Assembly (NCBI GenBank): GCA_977006965.1
Contig: OZ345367.1
Coordinates: 1,240,001 to 1,304,000 of the forward strand
DNA: 64,000 nucleotides
Direction: 5' to 3'
From: Phymatolithon calcareum
Lineage: Eukaryota > Rhodophyta > Florideophyceae > Hapalidiales
The position numbers and the translations under genes are program-made. The number at the start of each line of letters is the position of its first letter. Positions within the stretch are counted from its first letter, which is position 1. A model generated the notes under the pieces. It searched no databases and was not told where the DNA came from. It saw only the letters and a program-made list of their open reading frames with translations. Below are positions 33,905 through 46,270 of this stretch, in pieces.

Positions 33905-35560
33905 TGCCCTCTACCTATTTCCACAGCCCTTCTTTTGCCCCGGTCGCACGTTTGGAAAGCTACACTACAAATTTGTATCAATGCCTGAAAGCGGCCCATC
34001 TCTCTAGCCGTCCCGACTACTATCTCAGCTCCCACCAATTGCATTGAATAGTGCAATCGTCCACAAGCACGGCGTCGGTATACCAGTGGTTGTCGTAGTA
34101 TGGATGCACATCATCGGAGCAATCACGTACTCCCTAAGGCGCAACATCATTAGGGGGTTTCAATGGCCGTCGTCTGAGGTCAATGAGACTTCGGCACTTG
34201 TTGTAGAGCAGGAAAATCAACAATATGAGGGGTGACAGCTCAATGCGTGTCAATACTTCGATAAGGGGAGAGGGAATGGAACAAAACGTAAAAAAATTAT
34301 TGCGCATCCACTGGAATGTGTTTAGTTCAGAACGACGAGATGGTGTTTCTGGCTTTTAATAGAGTTTACTGAGAGGTTGAGGTGATGCTTTATCACGAAT
34401 GATGAAAAATGGTAAGCCCATGTAGTTAAAATGACGGGGACCTTCACGCTGCATGAAATTTGAAAACTGTGCAAGCGAGCCTATGTCGAATTCCAGATAT
34501 TTAGAGGGAGACAAGATCTATACTTACCAATATCTTTATTCTTCTGTTTTCAGTCTTCATTTCACATTTCCCTTCATTCGCCGCTTCTCGCTTAACTGGG
34601 AGACGAGTGTTCTCGGCGGTGACAGCGTTCCGAAGCATACGCGATGTTCGATGAACGGCGACTAAGAGTAAGGTGCCCGCAGTGTTCTCGGCATCGCCAA
34701 TCTGGTGCAGTGAAGTAGCGTGTCGTGCTTTCATACCTATGATACTCCATTAAACACTCCACTGAGTAGTCCACCGTGCAGACCATCGGCAAAAGTCCTT
34801 TGGCACCAGTTCATTGGCACCAGTCCGCTTTATTTGGTTGTTGTTTTGATTGTTTGTTTACTTGTGTCTTATTTTTTACTTTTTCACGTTGTTCTCCGAG
34901 GGTCTGGGCCTTTATACCCTAATGTCTGCTACGTGTAGTGCCTATCATAACAGTGTGCAAATGCTTTCGTGTACCATTCAATGGATGTATGTATTTCTGT
35001 TTTATTGAAGCTCCCTTAGTCAATTATCATTGCACCTGAGTTTGAGATAACTGTCAGAGCTTCATCGAGTTCGGAATCTTCGATTCTTGCTTGTTTGTAT
35101 TTTTCGATAAACACTGAAGAAAATAATTTAAAAAACGAAAAAAACGTTGTGCGCTGACCTCAGCAGTGAATAAATCTGTTGCATGACAGGAGCATTCCAC
35201 GCGAGGAGATGTGTACGGCGCAGCCCCTCTGCAGATATTCCGTCCTCCCGGATGTCGCTTTGGTTTCACAAATTGTCCTTGAATCGCGCGACTGTCTAGG
35301 TTGGCTATTTTCTATTCTTGTGTAGGTGCAATTTGGCGACAAGAGAACTGCCCAATAGCGAAGTCACCAACTCTCTCAAAGTGTGAGCTAACATCCTGAA
35401 GCATCATACTCACAAGGGGTGATTTCAAGCCTTCCAAAAGGCAGGATAGTGTTAATGAAACCAGTGGTTGATGTTATAAACTCTCAAACTGAAGTGTTCA
35501 CTGAAGAGTATTCGGATCCACAATTGTAGGGTCTCTGGTGCATAGACTCTACCGAGCCTC

Positions 35561-35655
35561 AAAGAGAGCGCAATTCACTCGTCATATAGGAAGTTATTGA
35601 TCCATCGACTATGGATCAATAGCTTCCTACATGACGAGAGAGGTGCGCTCTCTTT
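35561..35655. repeat. Long hairpin, copy 2
   Basis: Arms of 45 nt with about five or six mismatches enclose the six-base loop CGACTA. It is paralogous to 7508-7602 and shares its position in the duplicated unit. Confidence 0.75.
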
Positions 35656-36196
35656 TGCGTTCGGTCATGCTCGAGATGGTGTTTGCTCCGGGTTTCTCTC
35701 TCTCTCTGATGCTTGGTTACCATTCCATTGAAGCACTCCAATCAGGGTTTATACCAGTTTTACTACAAGAAGCTTACCACGCATCATGGGTAAACAGATT
35801 TGAACACGACATTGATCTATCCGTGGAATGAGGCCTGTGACTACCACTAATTCCACGCAATAGAAGCTGACCGTTTGGAATAAGTCTTCGTTCCTCATTC
35901 TGTGATACTTGATGTAAGATATATCAACTCTTGAACGGCGATTTCGTGTCGTCTTGCACGGCCAAGTGAATCCATACCGAATTTTGTGTACAGTACATGA
36001 ACTTTTGCTCTTGTGTGAGAATTTCAGGTTGGCAAAACTGCTGAAGAATAGTATAAAACGGGCTTTATTGAGACACATCTGCCAGGCTAGGGCGGAAACA
36101 ACTGCATGAGGCTGGAAGAAGCGAAGAGCGAGTTACTTTTGAGGCAGTTGTGATGATTTTCGCGGAACTGATCCAAACTGCATTGAGCTTCGCCGC

Positions 36197-36457
36197 ATGA
36201 GTATATCGTCGCCCTCATCTGCGAACGGAGATCATGCAGGTCGCACCGACGACAGAGCAACCAACAGCACTACTACGGTTTTTGACCGATACACAGCTGG
36301 ACACGCCGTTCTTCAGGCTGGTCTAGAAACCGTTGAGGACGTAGCTAGAATTCAAGGCTTCGGAGACGCTGGAGTATTTGGGCAAAAGTTCGTCGAAAAT
36401 CTCGACTGTATCTGCTTCAGCGTCCAGAGAAAAGTATCCCCTTCGGAAGTGATTTGA
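36197..36457 (+). pseudogene. Unrecognised coding relic, copy 2
   Basis: This is the paralogue of 8161-8472. It retains a stretch (VEDVARIQGFGDAGVFGQKF) that is deleted in copy 1, so it is probably nearer the ancestral sequence here. The upstream ATG of copy 1 is lost. Further right, 36505-36600 can be read as IDIGLPHYAEKYAKYIVQYA before a stop, in sequence copy 1 has deleted. No domain is recognised. Confidence 0.35.
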
Positions 36458-37059
36458 GTCAGTGAGTTAGTATTCCTATGGTATGGCCAAGGTAGTCATT
36501 TGATTGATATTGGTCTTCCGCACTATGCCGAGAAGTATGCGAAATACATTGTTCAGTATGCGCTCAATTTGAAAGGAACAGTCAATGCAGGCAGGAGAAC
36601 CTGAAGCCGGAGAAGAAGGCGCGAAAGCAAGATTGGTCGTTTAGCGTCAGCAGTTCTCTGCTAGCAACGTATGTCTTTGATATCTGGTTTCCAAACTCCG
36701 GAGTGAGCCTGGAAAGATAGAAGAACACGACACTGCGTGCGTTCTGTAGAGAGTTGGCGACACAGCTCATCAACAACGCATGAGACTCATGCTACTCTCG
36801 ACGTCGCTCCGCCACTCCAGAGTGGTTATTCGTGTCTGGTATCGTGTCGATACGCATCTAACGACAACAAAAAGGAGGCGGAAGACTGCAGATGGGGTGC
36901 TCACCCCCTATACCTTGCAGAATGTCTGAAAATGTATGAAGACGAGGTTTGTTTGTTCATCCTACACAAATTTGAAGAAGCTCTAATTTTACATTTGTGG
37001 AACATTCACGAGTATAAATTGCTTTACGCGACATGTAGAGATGCTCTATGAGCTTGATG

Positions 37060-37386
37060 CAAAGCATTGGAATTATTTATTTATTTTTATTCTTTTCTCG
37101 AAAAGTGTCGAGAATAAATAATTTATTGTTGAACGCAGAAGCAATAAATTATTGTATTCAAGTTCAGCGAGGTATAAATAACTGGTTATTCCCCGAATTA
37201 TTGGATCCTTCTTGCTACTTTCTGTCGCGATAGAATAACCGGATCGAAAAAATGAGGAGTCCGATACAATAATTGTCGCAACCACGACGATCTCAATAAA
37301 TACAATAAATATGCGAGACTCTGGAATAAATTATTGGAACAATAATTTAAATAATTACAATAGCAATTATTTTTTCCAATGCTTTG
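37060..37386. mobile_element. hAT MITE (327 bp, AT-rich)
   Basis: Terminal inverted repeats CAAAGCATTGGAA and its complement are flanked by an exact 8 bp duplication, GCTTGATG (37052-37059 and 37387-37394). The empty site, with a single copy, is at 8806-8813. The interior is rich in AATAATTATT-like motifs and has no coding capacity. Confidence 0.9.
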
Positions 37387-37499
37387 GCTTGATGTCTATG
37401 GCGATATCGAGAGCGAGTAAAGTTTCATTGTTAATGCTTGAACAACGCGCAATTAAATTGAAAAATATGATGTCCTCAATTCAGGTAAAAAGCCGTACA

Positions 37500-37680
37500 A
37501 TAGACACTAGTTGGTCATCCATTTCCAAATCAAACTTGAACAAGCTTCCTCTTAACACTTGAACATACTCCAGCAGGAAAGCAATTTCTGTAGTCTCTGA
37601 GTGTCTTAAGATAACGTTGGGTTTATCTTGAAAATGAGTGATCTCTCGCTGATGCGATGCTTCCCTCCAAAAACTACGAA
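37500..37680 (-). repeat. Relic of a Ty3 LTR end and leader, copy 2
   Basis: This is the paralogue of 8931-9110. On the minus strand it matches the end of the Ty3 LTR and the leader next to it (49560-49700). Confidence 0.6.
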
Positions 37681-38048
37681 GGGGAATTGCTCAAGTAGAC
37701 TTCTGATAATCTTTCAGCTTTGAGGTTTGCTGGAAGCGTACTGCGTGCTTCCTAATCGCAGAATCTATGCCGGAATTTAGGTCGCCTATTCCTGCAGCTT
37801 CTGGCGCCACTGCATCATTGCGTGTCTACATCCTGTACATCACACGGAAAAGTGTGGACACGCATGCTGTAAATGCTCGATTTTGGATTTCTCATATCTC
37901 TTACTATTGTGTACTCTATGGGAATTTTTCCTCAATTGAGAACGCTTTATTCTCATTTCAGGAAGTTGTTTTTTGTCTCTAGCAATTGCGCATTCACCAG
38001 CGTCAGTGTCGTCAAAGACGCCAAAAACGTCAAGCTCATGGGGCATCT

Positions 38049-38350
38049 CTACGTGCCAGGCAAAGCAGTTCCAACTATGGATGTAAATTGGACCTCCATC
38101 AAGTGACGAACAGGACGAGGAGAAAGCCTCGTCTTCATATTCTGCAAGTTGTAAGGAGTTAGCATTTCATCCACAGCCTTTCGTTTCAATTTGGAAGCTT
38201 TACATGTGTACCAACACCACTGCCAGACGCGAATGTGCGCTTCAGAGTGAGAGAACGGCATCAAGCATAGCACGCGTCGTACAAATTGTCGATCAGCTGT
38301 ATCTCCGGGGCTTCGTAAATCGCTATCCAGTGACTCCGGGTGAGCTCCAA
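38049..38350 (-). pseudogene. PiggyBac-like transposase C-terminal fragment, copy 2
   Basis: This is the paralogue of 9590-9831, reading GAHPESLDSDLR, FVRRVLCLMP and VWQWCWYTCKA. Immediately downstream NCFAWHVEMPHELDVFG parallels NCFAKHVEDFLELHAF in element P4, which supports the piggyBac-like assignment. Confidence 0.5.
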
Positions 38351-40033
38351 TGTATAGCAGTGACTCTAATAATATAATAATAATAATATAATTCATGCTT
38401 ATTCCCCTATGGGCAGAGAATGGGAGCAATATACTGCATATGTATTGGGACTCGTTGTGAAAGTGCAACTGGTACTGCAATAACTCTCGCGCTACCAATT
38501 GCTAGTTCTATTGCATTGGGCACAATTGCGATTAAGGCGTTACATGGTCAACAGTACCTCCTGCTCGGCATCTTCCCCCACCCTTTGAGAAACCAAATCG
38601 CTACGTGCACTAGACATAGCGGTCACGACAATCCTCGCATCCCAATAGCTTCGATTCACCTTCAAAAACAAAAGCGACTCAAATAGTAAAGGAGACATGC
38701 GCTGCCTGTTACTCGCCAATATTCCACCAGCAAGAGAGAACAGACGCTCAATTTTGGAAGAGGAACCGAGAATAAAATCGAGATTCATGTAAAGTTGTCC
38801 TGTATCTCGACGACGTCGCTTGAGTTTCTCGAAAATCTCCGCCAGAGATAAGTGTTCACCGTGCACGTTCGTATCACCACCATTCTCGCTCGTATCATCC
38901 GGCTTCTTCAGAGTTGCACAGCCCGCTCGCTCTTCGTCGGTTAACGTGTCAACTTCGTTCCGCTGGATTTTGACCACGACCGACTCGAATACGGAACTTG
39001 GCGAATGCGTAGAGTGAAGTTTAATGTACTCATTTTTGACGTTGCCCCCATACATTTGCGCTTCTGGATTGTGTTTTTGGACCTCAATCGTGTCAGAAAG
39101 AGTATCAAGCAAGAAGCGACATTAATCGAGAGTAGCTCCTCGTTTCTGGAGCGCTTTTGTGACAGTATTGATACCATTGAGGTACCGAGCTAGTTTGCTT
39201 GCACTGTGCCGGAAAAAGCGGTGTACGCCAGTATCCGCCACTTTCTCCAGCTCGTTTCGTATGCGATTGAAACGAGTCACCATAGCACACAACCCAGACC
39301 AACGCGTAGCAGACGGTAGTATAGGTGCGAGATCCGAAAGACGATAAAGCATTGCTCGGTTTTCGATACTGCTCTTGCATTCCCACATGGTTGTTCGAAC
39401 GGCATCGAGGGTACGCTGCAAGACAAGCCCTGATACCATAGCGTTAACTTCAAGAGCGAGCTTGTGATTGCAGCAACCAACGTGAGGTATATCCATCTTG
39501 TCGGCGATGCATTTGTTCAACGCGCAGCTATCAGCAATCTGACAGACTGCCCATTCATGAACGTTGATGTGGTAGTAGTTGAAAATGGACTCCATCTGAC
39601 GAATGTGAGTCTCCGTATCGAACGACGTTGCATGCGCGCTTTCGATTTCACCGTCCCGCTTGGCGATTGGAGAGATTGAAAGAAGTGTCATGGCTAGTTC
39701 TTCGCGCCATGATTCCGACCCAACTTCTAGGCATATCACTTTCTTCATGAACACCGCAATGATTCCCAGAAAGTGAAACCCGTTGTTGGTCCATGCATCG
39801 TGCATGACGGCGCCTCGTGTGTCCTTCAAATCGTTTCTCACGCCTGCCTCAACCACTTCTACCAACTTGAACACCGTTTCGCGGAACGCTTTGATAGAAA
39901 TGCCCACACCAAACTTGCTGAAGTCTCGGGAGCGCGAAATTTCGATATAAGTGATAGGGAGAGATAGTGAGACAATGATATCAATGTAGTGGTACCTAGC
40001 ACGCTCGCGATCTGTGCTTGACAGGGTTGTTTC

Positions 40034-40821
40034 TGTCGGTAAAAATCAGAAACTTAGAATAGCAACTTGTTGCCAACTGGCGAAAGTTGCCCTCACTCGG
40101 CTGAGTAAGGATTCTTGTTGAGAAACTGGTTGGTACTTTCTCCTTTATTGCTTGCTTAACTTTTTCTACTCGGGCAGACCTAGTGTCCGCTTATATACTA
40201 CTTTAAACACTATCATACTGAGGAACAAAACCTGTCTAAAAGCTTCCCCAGATGTTTCTAGTAACATCGAAAAGGTTCTAGAAACCACTATGTAAAAGCT
40301 CTAGAAGTCACTAAGTAAATTCTAGAAACTACAGGAATAATCCTTCGGCTCTATTTGGACAGGATCAGCCTTAAAGGATCGAGACATTAATCTATTTAAC
40401 TAGATTAAACTATAGTCGAGTAGTATCCTAACAACTGTACAAATTGATCTAAAGTACTCTGCATACTGTATTAGAGTTGTGTACTAGAGTGTAAACCATT
40501 TGGTGTTATGTACACTTCTTATTTAAGTACAATTTTTGTAGACAACCCAAACTGATAGTATTATCATAGTATAAAAGTATAAAGGATATTAAAAGTATGC
40601 TTTGCACATGTCCTATATTCGGAAAGTGGGACATACGAAAGATACATAGAAGTAAAGAAAATATAATATTGGAATCCGTAACTGTTCAATCACGAGATAA
40701 ACACGAGCTTCTGTTTAAAAGAAACTCCATATGTACATACAAATATTAGAAATACAATAATAGGGTTTTAGACTAACAACCGATAGTTATAGAGAAGTAA
40801 CTATTCAAATTTTGAACAACG
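40034..40821 (-). repeat. copia-1 3' LTR
   Basis: This is the 3' LTR because the element reads right to left. It starts TGTCGGTAAAAATC in plus-strand reading and is a near-identical copy of 47034-47822. Its inner border carries C instead of T as the first LTR base in element orientation. Confidence 0.95.
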
Positions 40822-40862
40822 CTCCCAAAACGTTTTGGCTTAACAATTTTTACAGTCATCGT

Positions 40863-43800
40863 CTACGATCTATAAACCCATTGATCGATAGGATGTGATA
40901 GTCTTGCAGATTCTAAGATCTGTTCAAGTATTGGGCAACGCTTCACTTTCGTTAAAACGTCTGCTGGGTTGTATTGAGTTCTAACGAAGCCAAGCTTTTC
41001 AATTTCCCTTTTTGCGTAAGCAGACTTTACGACAGTGAGATTAATCATACGCCTTTTTTCTTTTGTGCATGAAGCTTTTGTCACCACATCAAATAGACTT
41101 AGGCTATCCGTGAGCAAATATATAGGAATGTTTCTCTTAGTCATGCGCTGTAAGTCTTGCTTTATCATGTACGCCATATCGAAAGCGTCTGAGAGTGCCA
41201 TAGTCTCACTTCCTAGTACGGATTTAGTGACACGTTTTGCTTTATGCGACGATCAATGTATTGGTTGGCACATTCCTGACCTATCAGTTAAAAATATAAA
41301 GAAGACAAGCTGAGACCTCCCATCTTCATTATTCGCATATGAAGCATCGGAATATACTTGAATTCGAATAGTATCCATGTCTAGTTTCGGGAAACGTAGA
41401 GGTAAATGAGGACATTTTCTTAAGTGTCTCAACACTGCGTTAAGCTCTTTTATATACTTCGATGAATTTAATTGGAACTGTTTTTCCGTGACTTGAGCTG
41501 ACTGTGCAACAGCACATGCAATATCCGATCGTGTATTAACAACCCAAGAGAGCTGAGCGCGCAATGAACTATACTTTGAAAAACCGTCTAGTGAGTGTAG
41601 TTCTTTCAGTTTCACAATATATTTCTCTTGGTGTATTTGGAACTCATTTTCTTTCGTTTCTATCTGAACACCGGCGTACTGTGCATTATCCCATTCCCTT
41701 TCTCTGCACTGGAATTTACAAATCATTTTCTTCGCAAGGTCATTCTATGCATCATCTCCTGCTTGCAAAGAATCGTCTACATATGTAACACATAGACCCT
41801 TTAGTTTATTGTCCAGCGTCTTAAAGGAAGAAGGCACCGTCACCGGTTGCTAGCTCCATTCCTAGATCGTCTCTAAGATGATCTGATAATGTCTTACTCC
41901 AGTAGTCTCCACTGTCTGGTAGCCCATAAAGCGGCTTCATAAGCTTAAGAACATATTTCTCGTCGAACTCAAATTCCTGTGATGGTTTAAGATAAACATC
42001 TCTCATTAAGTTTTCGGAGCTTTGTAAATACGCCTGAGTTACGTCTGTGGAGAATAATCTAAACCCAAATATTGCTGCAAGTCCGACCAAGAGACGTGTG
42101 GAGTTTTGTTTTGATGTTGAAGAATCATGGACCAGAGAAGTTTTCAGCTTGTCTTTATGTCCCTGTACATCAAATCTTGCTTTCCAAACTTCTTTCTCTG
42201 TACCTTCATCTTTTATAGCGAGGACGAATCTTCCTCCCAATAAATTCGCATTTTCTGGCATTTCACTTCGAAGAACAATTTTCCATGTTCCACGATCAAT
42301 TAATCCTTCTATTTCTTTCTTCTTAGCATCATCGAAACGTTTTTCTCTTGGGTCTCCGGGTTTCAGCACTTCCGTGAGATGAACGGAATATGCAGGTGAT
42401 CTAGGGTCTTCGCCTGATCTAAACCCGGATAGCATCGAATGTAGCTTCTCGATTGAATCAATATATGCATCAGTGGTAGGACTATCTCTAAAATAGGGTT
42501 TGATTTGATGAATGTTAAACTTTCCTATGTAAGATTTATCCATACTTCGTACCGTTACAATCTTATCATCAACATGTATTACCGTGTACGGTCCGACCGA
42601 TTTCTTTCTCTTCTCTCGGTATATAAGGACTTCATCATTTATTTCATATACTCTGTCCGCTGCAGCTGGGACTCGTTTCTGAAGAGCAGTAAGAACACGT
42701 CGTTCTGCAACTATAGTGTTGTACTCCATTTGAGCCGCTGCGATAATCCTCATTCTCTCTTTTTGGGTGGGTAGGTTTGTGCTGAGTATTGAGAATCTTG
42801 GAACAATTCCAAAAACTAGTAAGGAAGGGACAAGACCGTTCTCACCAATCGTGTCATTCATTGCCTTTATCGCAATACTGAGAATCAACTCTTGGGATAT
42901 ATGAGGGAAATCATGTTCTATTTTAAGAAATATTCGTGTTAAAGGGTCGTGTAAACGCTCCCCAGGTCCAAGTGAGTTGTGAGCTTCAACGCCAGATTCT
43001 CGGAGCTCAATGGCTGCCATTTTTGTAAACTCCTTCCATTCTTTTGACACAATTGCTGAACCGGCGTCCACTCTCATGCGGTTAGGATATCCAGTGTAAA
43101 GAGTTACCCATGCATCAATGAAGGCATTCCAAAGACCCTCCGAGCTTTCCCCATAGCTGGAACACGTTGAGTCAACAAAGGTTGCTGAGGAAAATCTTGT
43201 CGCTGTGTCGACAACATGTAGAAGAGATTTACCATTTATCCACATTAAGTCCATTGAGACCTCCGCCCCAAATAGAAGCTCATCTTGATTTGGAATGGCG
43301 ACCTTAAAGCGATCGGGTTTCTTGTCTAGTCTTTGACAGGTATCGCAGTCTTGTGAGATTTCCCTCAATCGTTCTCTGTCAACTGACCAAGATGATCTCG
43401 GGTTAGCTTTTTTAAGAATTCCTATGAGCTTATCATGCGCTGGATGATAGAATGCTCTGTGCAGCTTTCTTAATTCCGATTTCGTGTATAGAATAGAATC
43501 TGTCTTTCCCCACTCGAGATATAAATGACCCAATTTTCTTACCACTGGAATTTTCCAGCCTAGCTTTGGACATACTAATATGTTATTAAGATTATTAAAG
43601 TAAAGGCCAAATGTATCTAGAAAGTCAAGTCCTAGCAGAAGAGGGATGTTGGTATTTACCACGTCAACATATACAAGTATAAACGAATTGTTCGGCATAG
43701 GGATTCTTAGGTTTATACTTCCTTCTGATTTCTTAATATCTGTGCCGAATCGGTACGTGTTATTATTCTTCTTTAATTTAAAATTTACTCCTGAAAATTT

Positions 43801-43917
43801 ACAGTAGGCCATTGCTTGATGTTTACCGATGACTGTTTTCTGAGCGCCACTATCAATATATGCTCCATTCCATTTGTTGTCTCTCTGGTCGTTGTGGTTT
43901 ATCATTATCTGATTCAT
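40863..43917 (-). pseudogene. copia-1 pol: protease, integrase, RT, RNase H
   Basis: From the ATG at 43917 the 698-codon frame contains an aspartic protease (YIDSGAQKTVIG), the pre-integrase Zn motif (HRAFYHPAHDK, then CDTCQRL), integrase Asp and Glu sites (SMDLMWINGK, RVDAGSAIVS) and the first half of RT (FSTDVTQAYLQ, LMKPLYGLPDS). A frameshift at about 41825 moves the catalytic YVDD to another frame, and a TAG follows near 41748. RT resumes to RNase H (VYSDASYANNEDG) at 41253-41726. After one more frameshift the end (LLTDSLSLFDV, NPADVLTK) lies at 40863-41201. At least three lesions make it non-functional. Confidence 0.9.
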
Positions 43918-44051
43918 AACTACTTCAGAAAAGACTGTGTATGTGTTTGTTTCTTTTCCAAGTTGAGATATATCGTCCTTGTTAGTTTCGGGATCAGTAG
44001 CATTACTCTTCTTTAATTCTGTAGAGCAATGAAAGACGTTACTGTCCCGTT

Positions 44052-45582
44052 CTAAAAATCCGCAGGATTGATATCTAGACTGGTGTCTACTTGATCTTGC
44101 CTGTTTTCTTCTTTATCAGCATTGGCATCTTCAGATACCGTTCTATGCTCATCACCTATGAAGAACTCTTCATAATCTTCATAAGTCTCATCAAATATGG
44201 CTTCTTCACCCTGCTGACAAACTTCAAATAGATTTTTTCTCGTGCTTGCCGGATTAGATTTCAACATTTGTGCGACGTTGCGCATTAAGTTCTTCGGGCT
44301 TTTGCAATCGCGGATGAAATGGTCTTTTGATCCGCAATTATGGCATTTTCTTGCGTTTTCAAACCTGTCGAGACCATTTTTGCCAGCAATCTTATCGTTT
44401 GTATTAGATGTATTACTCCTATTATTTACACTGGTGAAAGGAGCTGATGATTTTGACCCTGGTTGTCGAGGTCTTCCGTAATGTCCCTGTCCCTCAAAAT
44501 AAAGCCCAGGTACCTTTCCTGAGATCGAATTTCGTTTCATATCATGTTTTACACTACTAAACTTTCCATCTCTTGTTCTGGCCTCTTCCTCTTCCTGCTC
44601 TTGTAACCATGCGGCATCAAGAGCTGTATATAGCTTCTGGAAATCCCATTTTGGGTTGGATGATTGTGACGTGCAGAGCGCAGATTTAGCCCAAGGTGCT
44701 CCAACAACTGCCTTGTAAAGGTATTCAACTTTTGACTCCTCGGTTCTATGGCTCTTTGGCCCTTGAGGAGTGAATTTGGTTATTGTCTCTCTAAGATCTT
44801 CTAGTGCTTCTGTTACTGTACACTTCTTTTTGGACACAATATCATTGAGGCGCAATTGTTGTAAATGCTTCCTTACGCGATTCTGCCTTGTCAAACTATT
44901 ATATTCCTCTTGTAAAATAGCACTCGCTTCACTGAAGTGAGATGCTATTCCTTCAACCTTTAGTCTGTAGAATCTCTTAGCTTCTCCATCAAATAAGTGA
45001 TGGAAGTAGCTAAGTTTCTGTTCTGAAGTTAATGCGTAGTCTTTAGCAGCATCAAGAAAGTTCTGTATGAATTCTGTTAAATCTTCTCCAAGTTTTTCCG
45101 TTAAATTTAGCACCAGCTTTGAATCTAGTGGCCATACTGTGCGCTATTTTAGCATTTCCTGCACTAGAGGCATTGCCAGGGTACAGAGAGGTATTAGATC
45201 GCAGTGACGAAGATGTCGTTCCAGCTTGCAGAGCTTTGTTAAGTAGGCTGTGTGACATGTCAATATCTCTCTGATCTGTGTAAAGTGTGGCTGGAAGACC
45301 ATAAATAACTCTATTTGTTGAACTGTGCGGGCTATGAGTAGCACCGTTTGCAACAATATAATCCCGGATAATAGTGTATATAGCAGGGCTCTCAGATAGA
45401 GCGTTACTTGAGAATAAAATATGTGGAGGATAGTCTTCCCTAGTTTTGGGAATGAGATTTTCTGGTGTGAGTGCAGGCTGCTCGTTCATATAAGAGATAA
45501 ACCCATTCATAATTCTTTGCTGCTCCACAGTTCCGGGCTGAAGTTTGTCTAGAGTGTCCTTAATTCTGATCAGATTGGCCAT
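44052..45582 (-). pseudogene. copia-1 gag, two frames
   Basis: The ATG at 45582 (MANLIRIKD) opens 176 codons. The capsid-like part (LTEFIQNFLDAAKDY) and the CCHC knuckle (CHNCGSKDHFIRDC) continue in the +1 frame from about 45110 to 44052. The switch falls at a run of five A residues (GGAAAAACTTGG). One extra A there would explain it, and programmed +1 shifting is the alternative. The C-terminus is acidic. Confidence 0.8.
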
Positions 45583-46270
45583 CTCTACTAGTTATTTTTA
45601 TGAGGTTGCTTTACGTTCCAAATAGCTAGTAGTGGTACTTAAGATAAAATATTACAGTAACAATATAGAAGAGGTTCAAGTGCTAGTTCGTGAACTATCA
45701 CTAATAAGTGCACTTAATATCAGCTCTTGTTACGGTAAAATTATTAGATATATCTAGCAGCTTATAGTGTAAGAATTAAGAATTAATTGCTTTAGCTAAA
45801 TATCGTTAATTATTTTTTTAAAGATCCAGCGAATTTAATTTTCCTTTCAATTCAAAGTATGATTAAATTCTTTTTCTTCGATCAGTTTTCAAGATCCTAT
45901 TTTATTTGGCGACTTGTAAGAAATGAAACGAGTGGAGTGACTCTACAGTTGTTGTGTACTTTGTTCCACAGGTCTTACAGCAAAAGTATATCTTGACCCG
46001 GCCTTTGTTTCAAATTTCTACTACCTATCTTCAAGAAGATTTGTTTTGGTTCCTTATGTTACTTGTATTAGAGAGCTTAAGTAAAAGTGTGAGTTTTTGG
46101 CTTTTCGTTAAACGGTTTTATAATATTTATGTATATGTAGTGCAGCTTATATGTTTAGAGTTTTGAGAAATGGTTTCAGTTTAAAAGTATCAAAGTTCAA
46201 CAGATTTCAATTTTAAAAGTGGATCAAAGATTTGGATGAATGCAATAGAAACTAGATCTAATATAGAAAT

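Larger units (their letters stand above)
27703..34893 (-). mobile_element. Mutator-like element (MULE) with Ulp1-type protease gene
   Basis: The 7191 bp insert interrupts the copia-B LTR and is flanked by an exact 9 bp duplication, CTCCGAGGG (27694-27702 and 34894-34902). The ends are degenerate inverted repeats: GGCAAAGTGAAGAAAATGAA on the left and AACAACGTGAAAAAGTAAAA on the right (reverse strand), about 20 of the first 29 positions matching. A 9 bp duplication is the Mutator hallmark. Minus-strand coding includes a Cys/His N-terminal region, the first-Asp motif of MULE transposases (IIDCTGG at about 32300) and a C48 protease region. Plus-strand coding lies at 28720-29385. Confidence 0.8.
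22946..34952 (-). mobile_element. Ty1/copia element (copia-B), split by a Mutator-like element
   Basis: LTRs start TGTGATGAGGTGCG and end TATCATAACA in plus-strand reading. The left LTR is 22946-23090. The right LTR is in two pieces, 27662-27702 and 34903-34952, because a 7.2 kb element has inserted into it. A 5 bp duplication GTGTG lies at 22941-22945 and 34953-34957. The paralogous sequence in copy 1 (about 4545-4585) has no element. The coding order on the minus strand is gag, protease, integrase, RT, RNase H, which defines Ty1/copia. The right LTR is 54 bp shorter than the left, consistent with recombination between short repeats (AGCGCCTATCAT). Confidence 0.85.
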
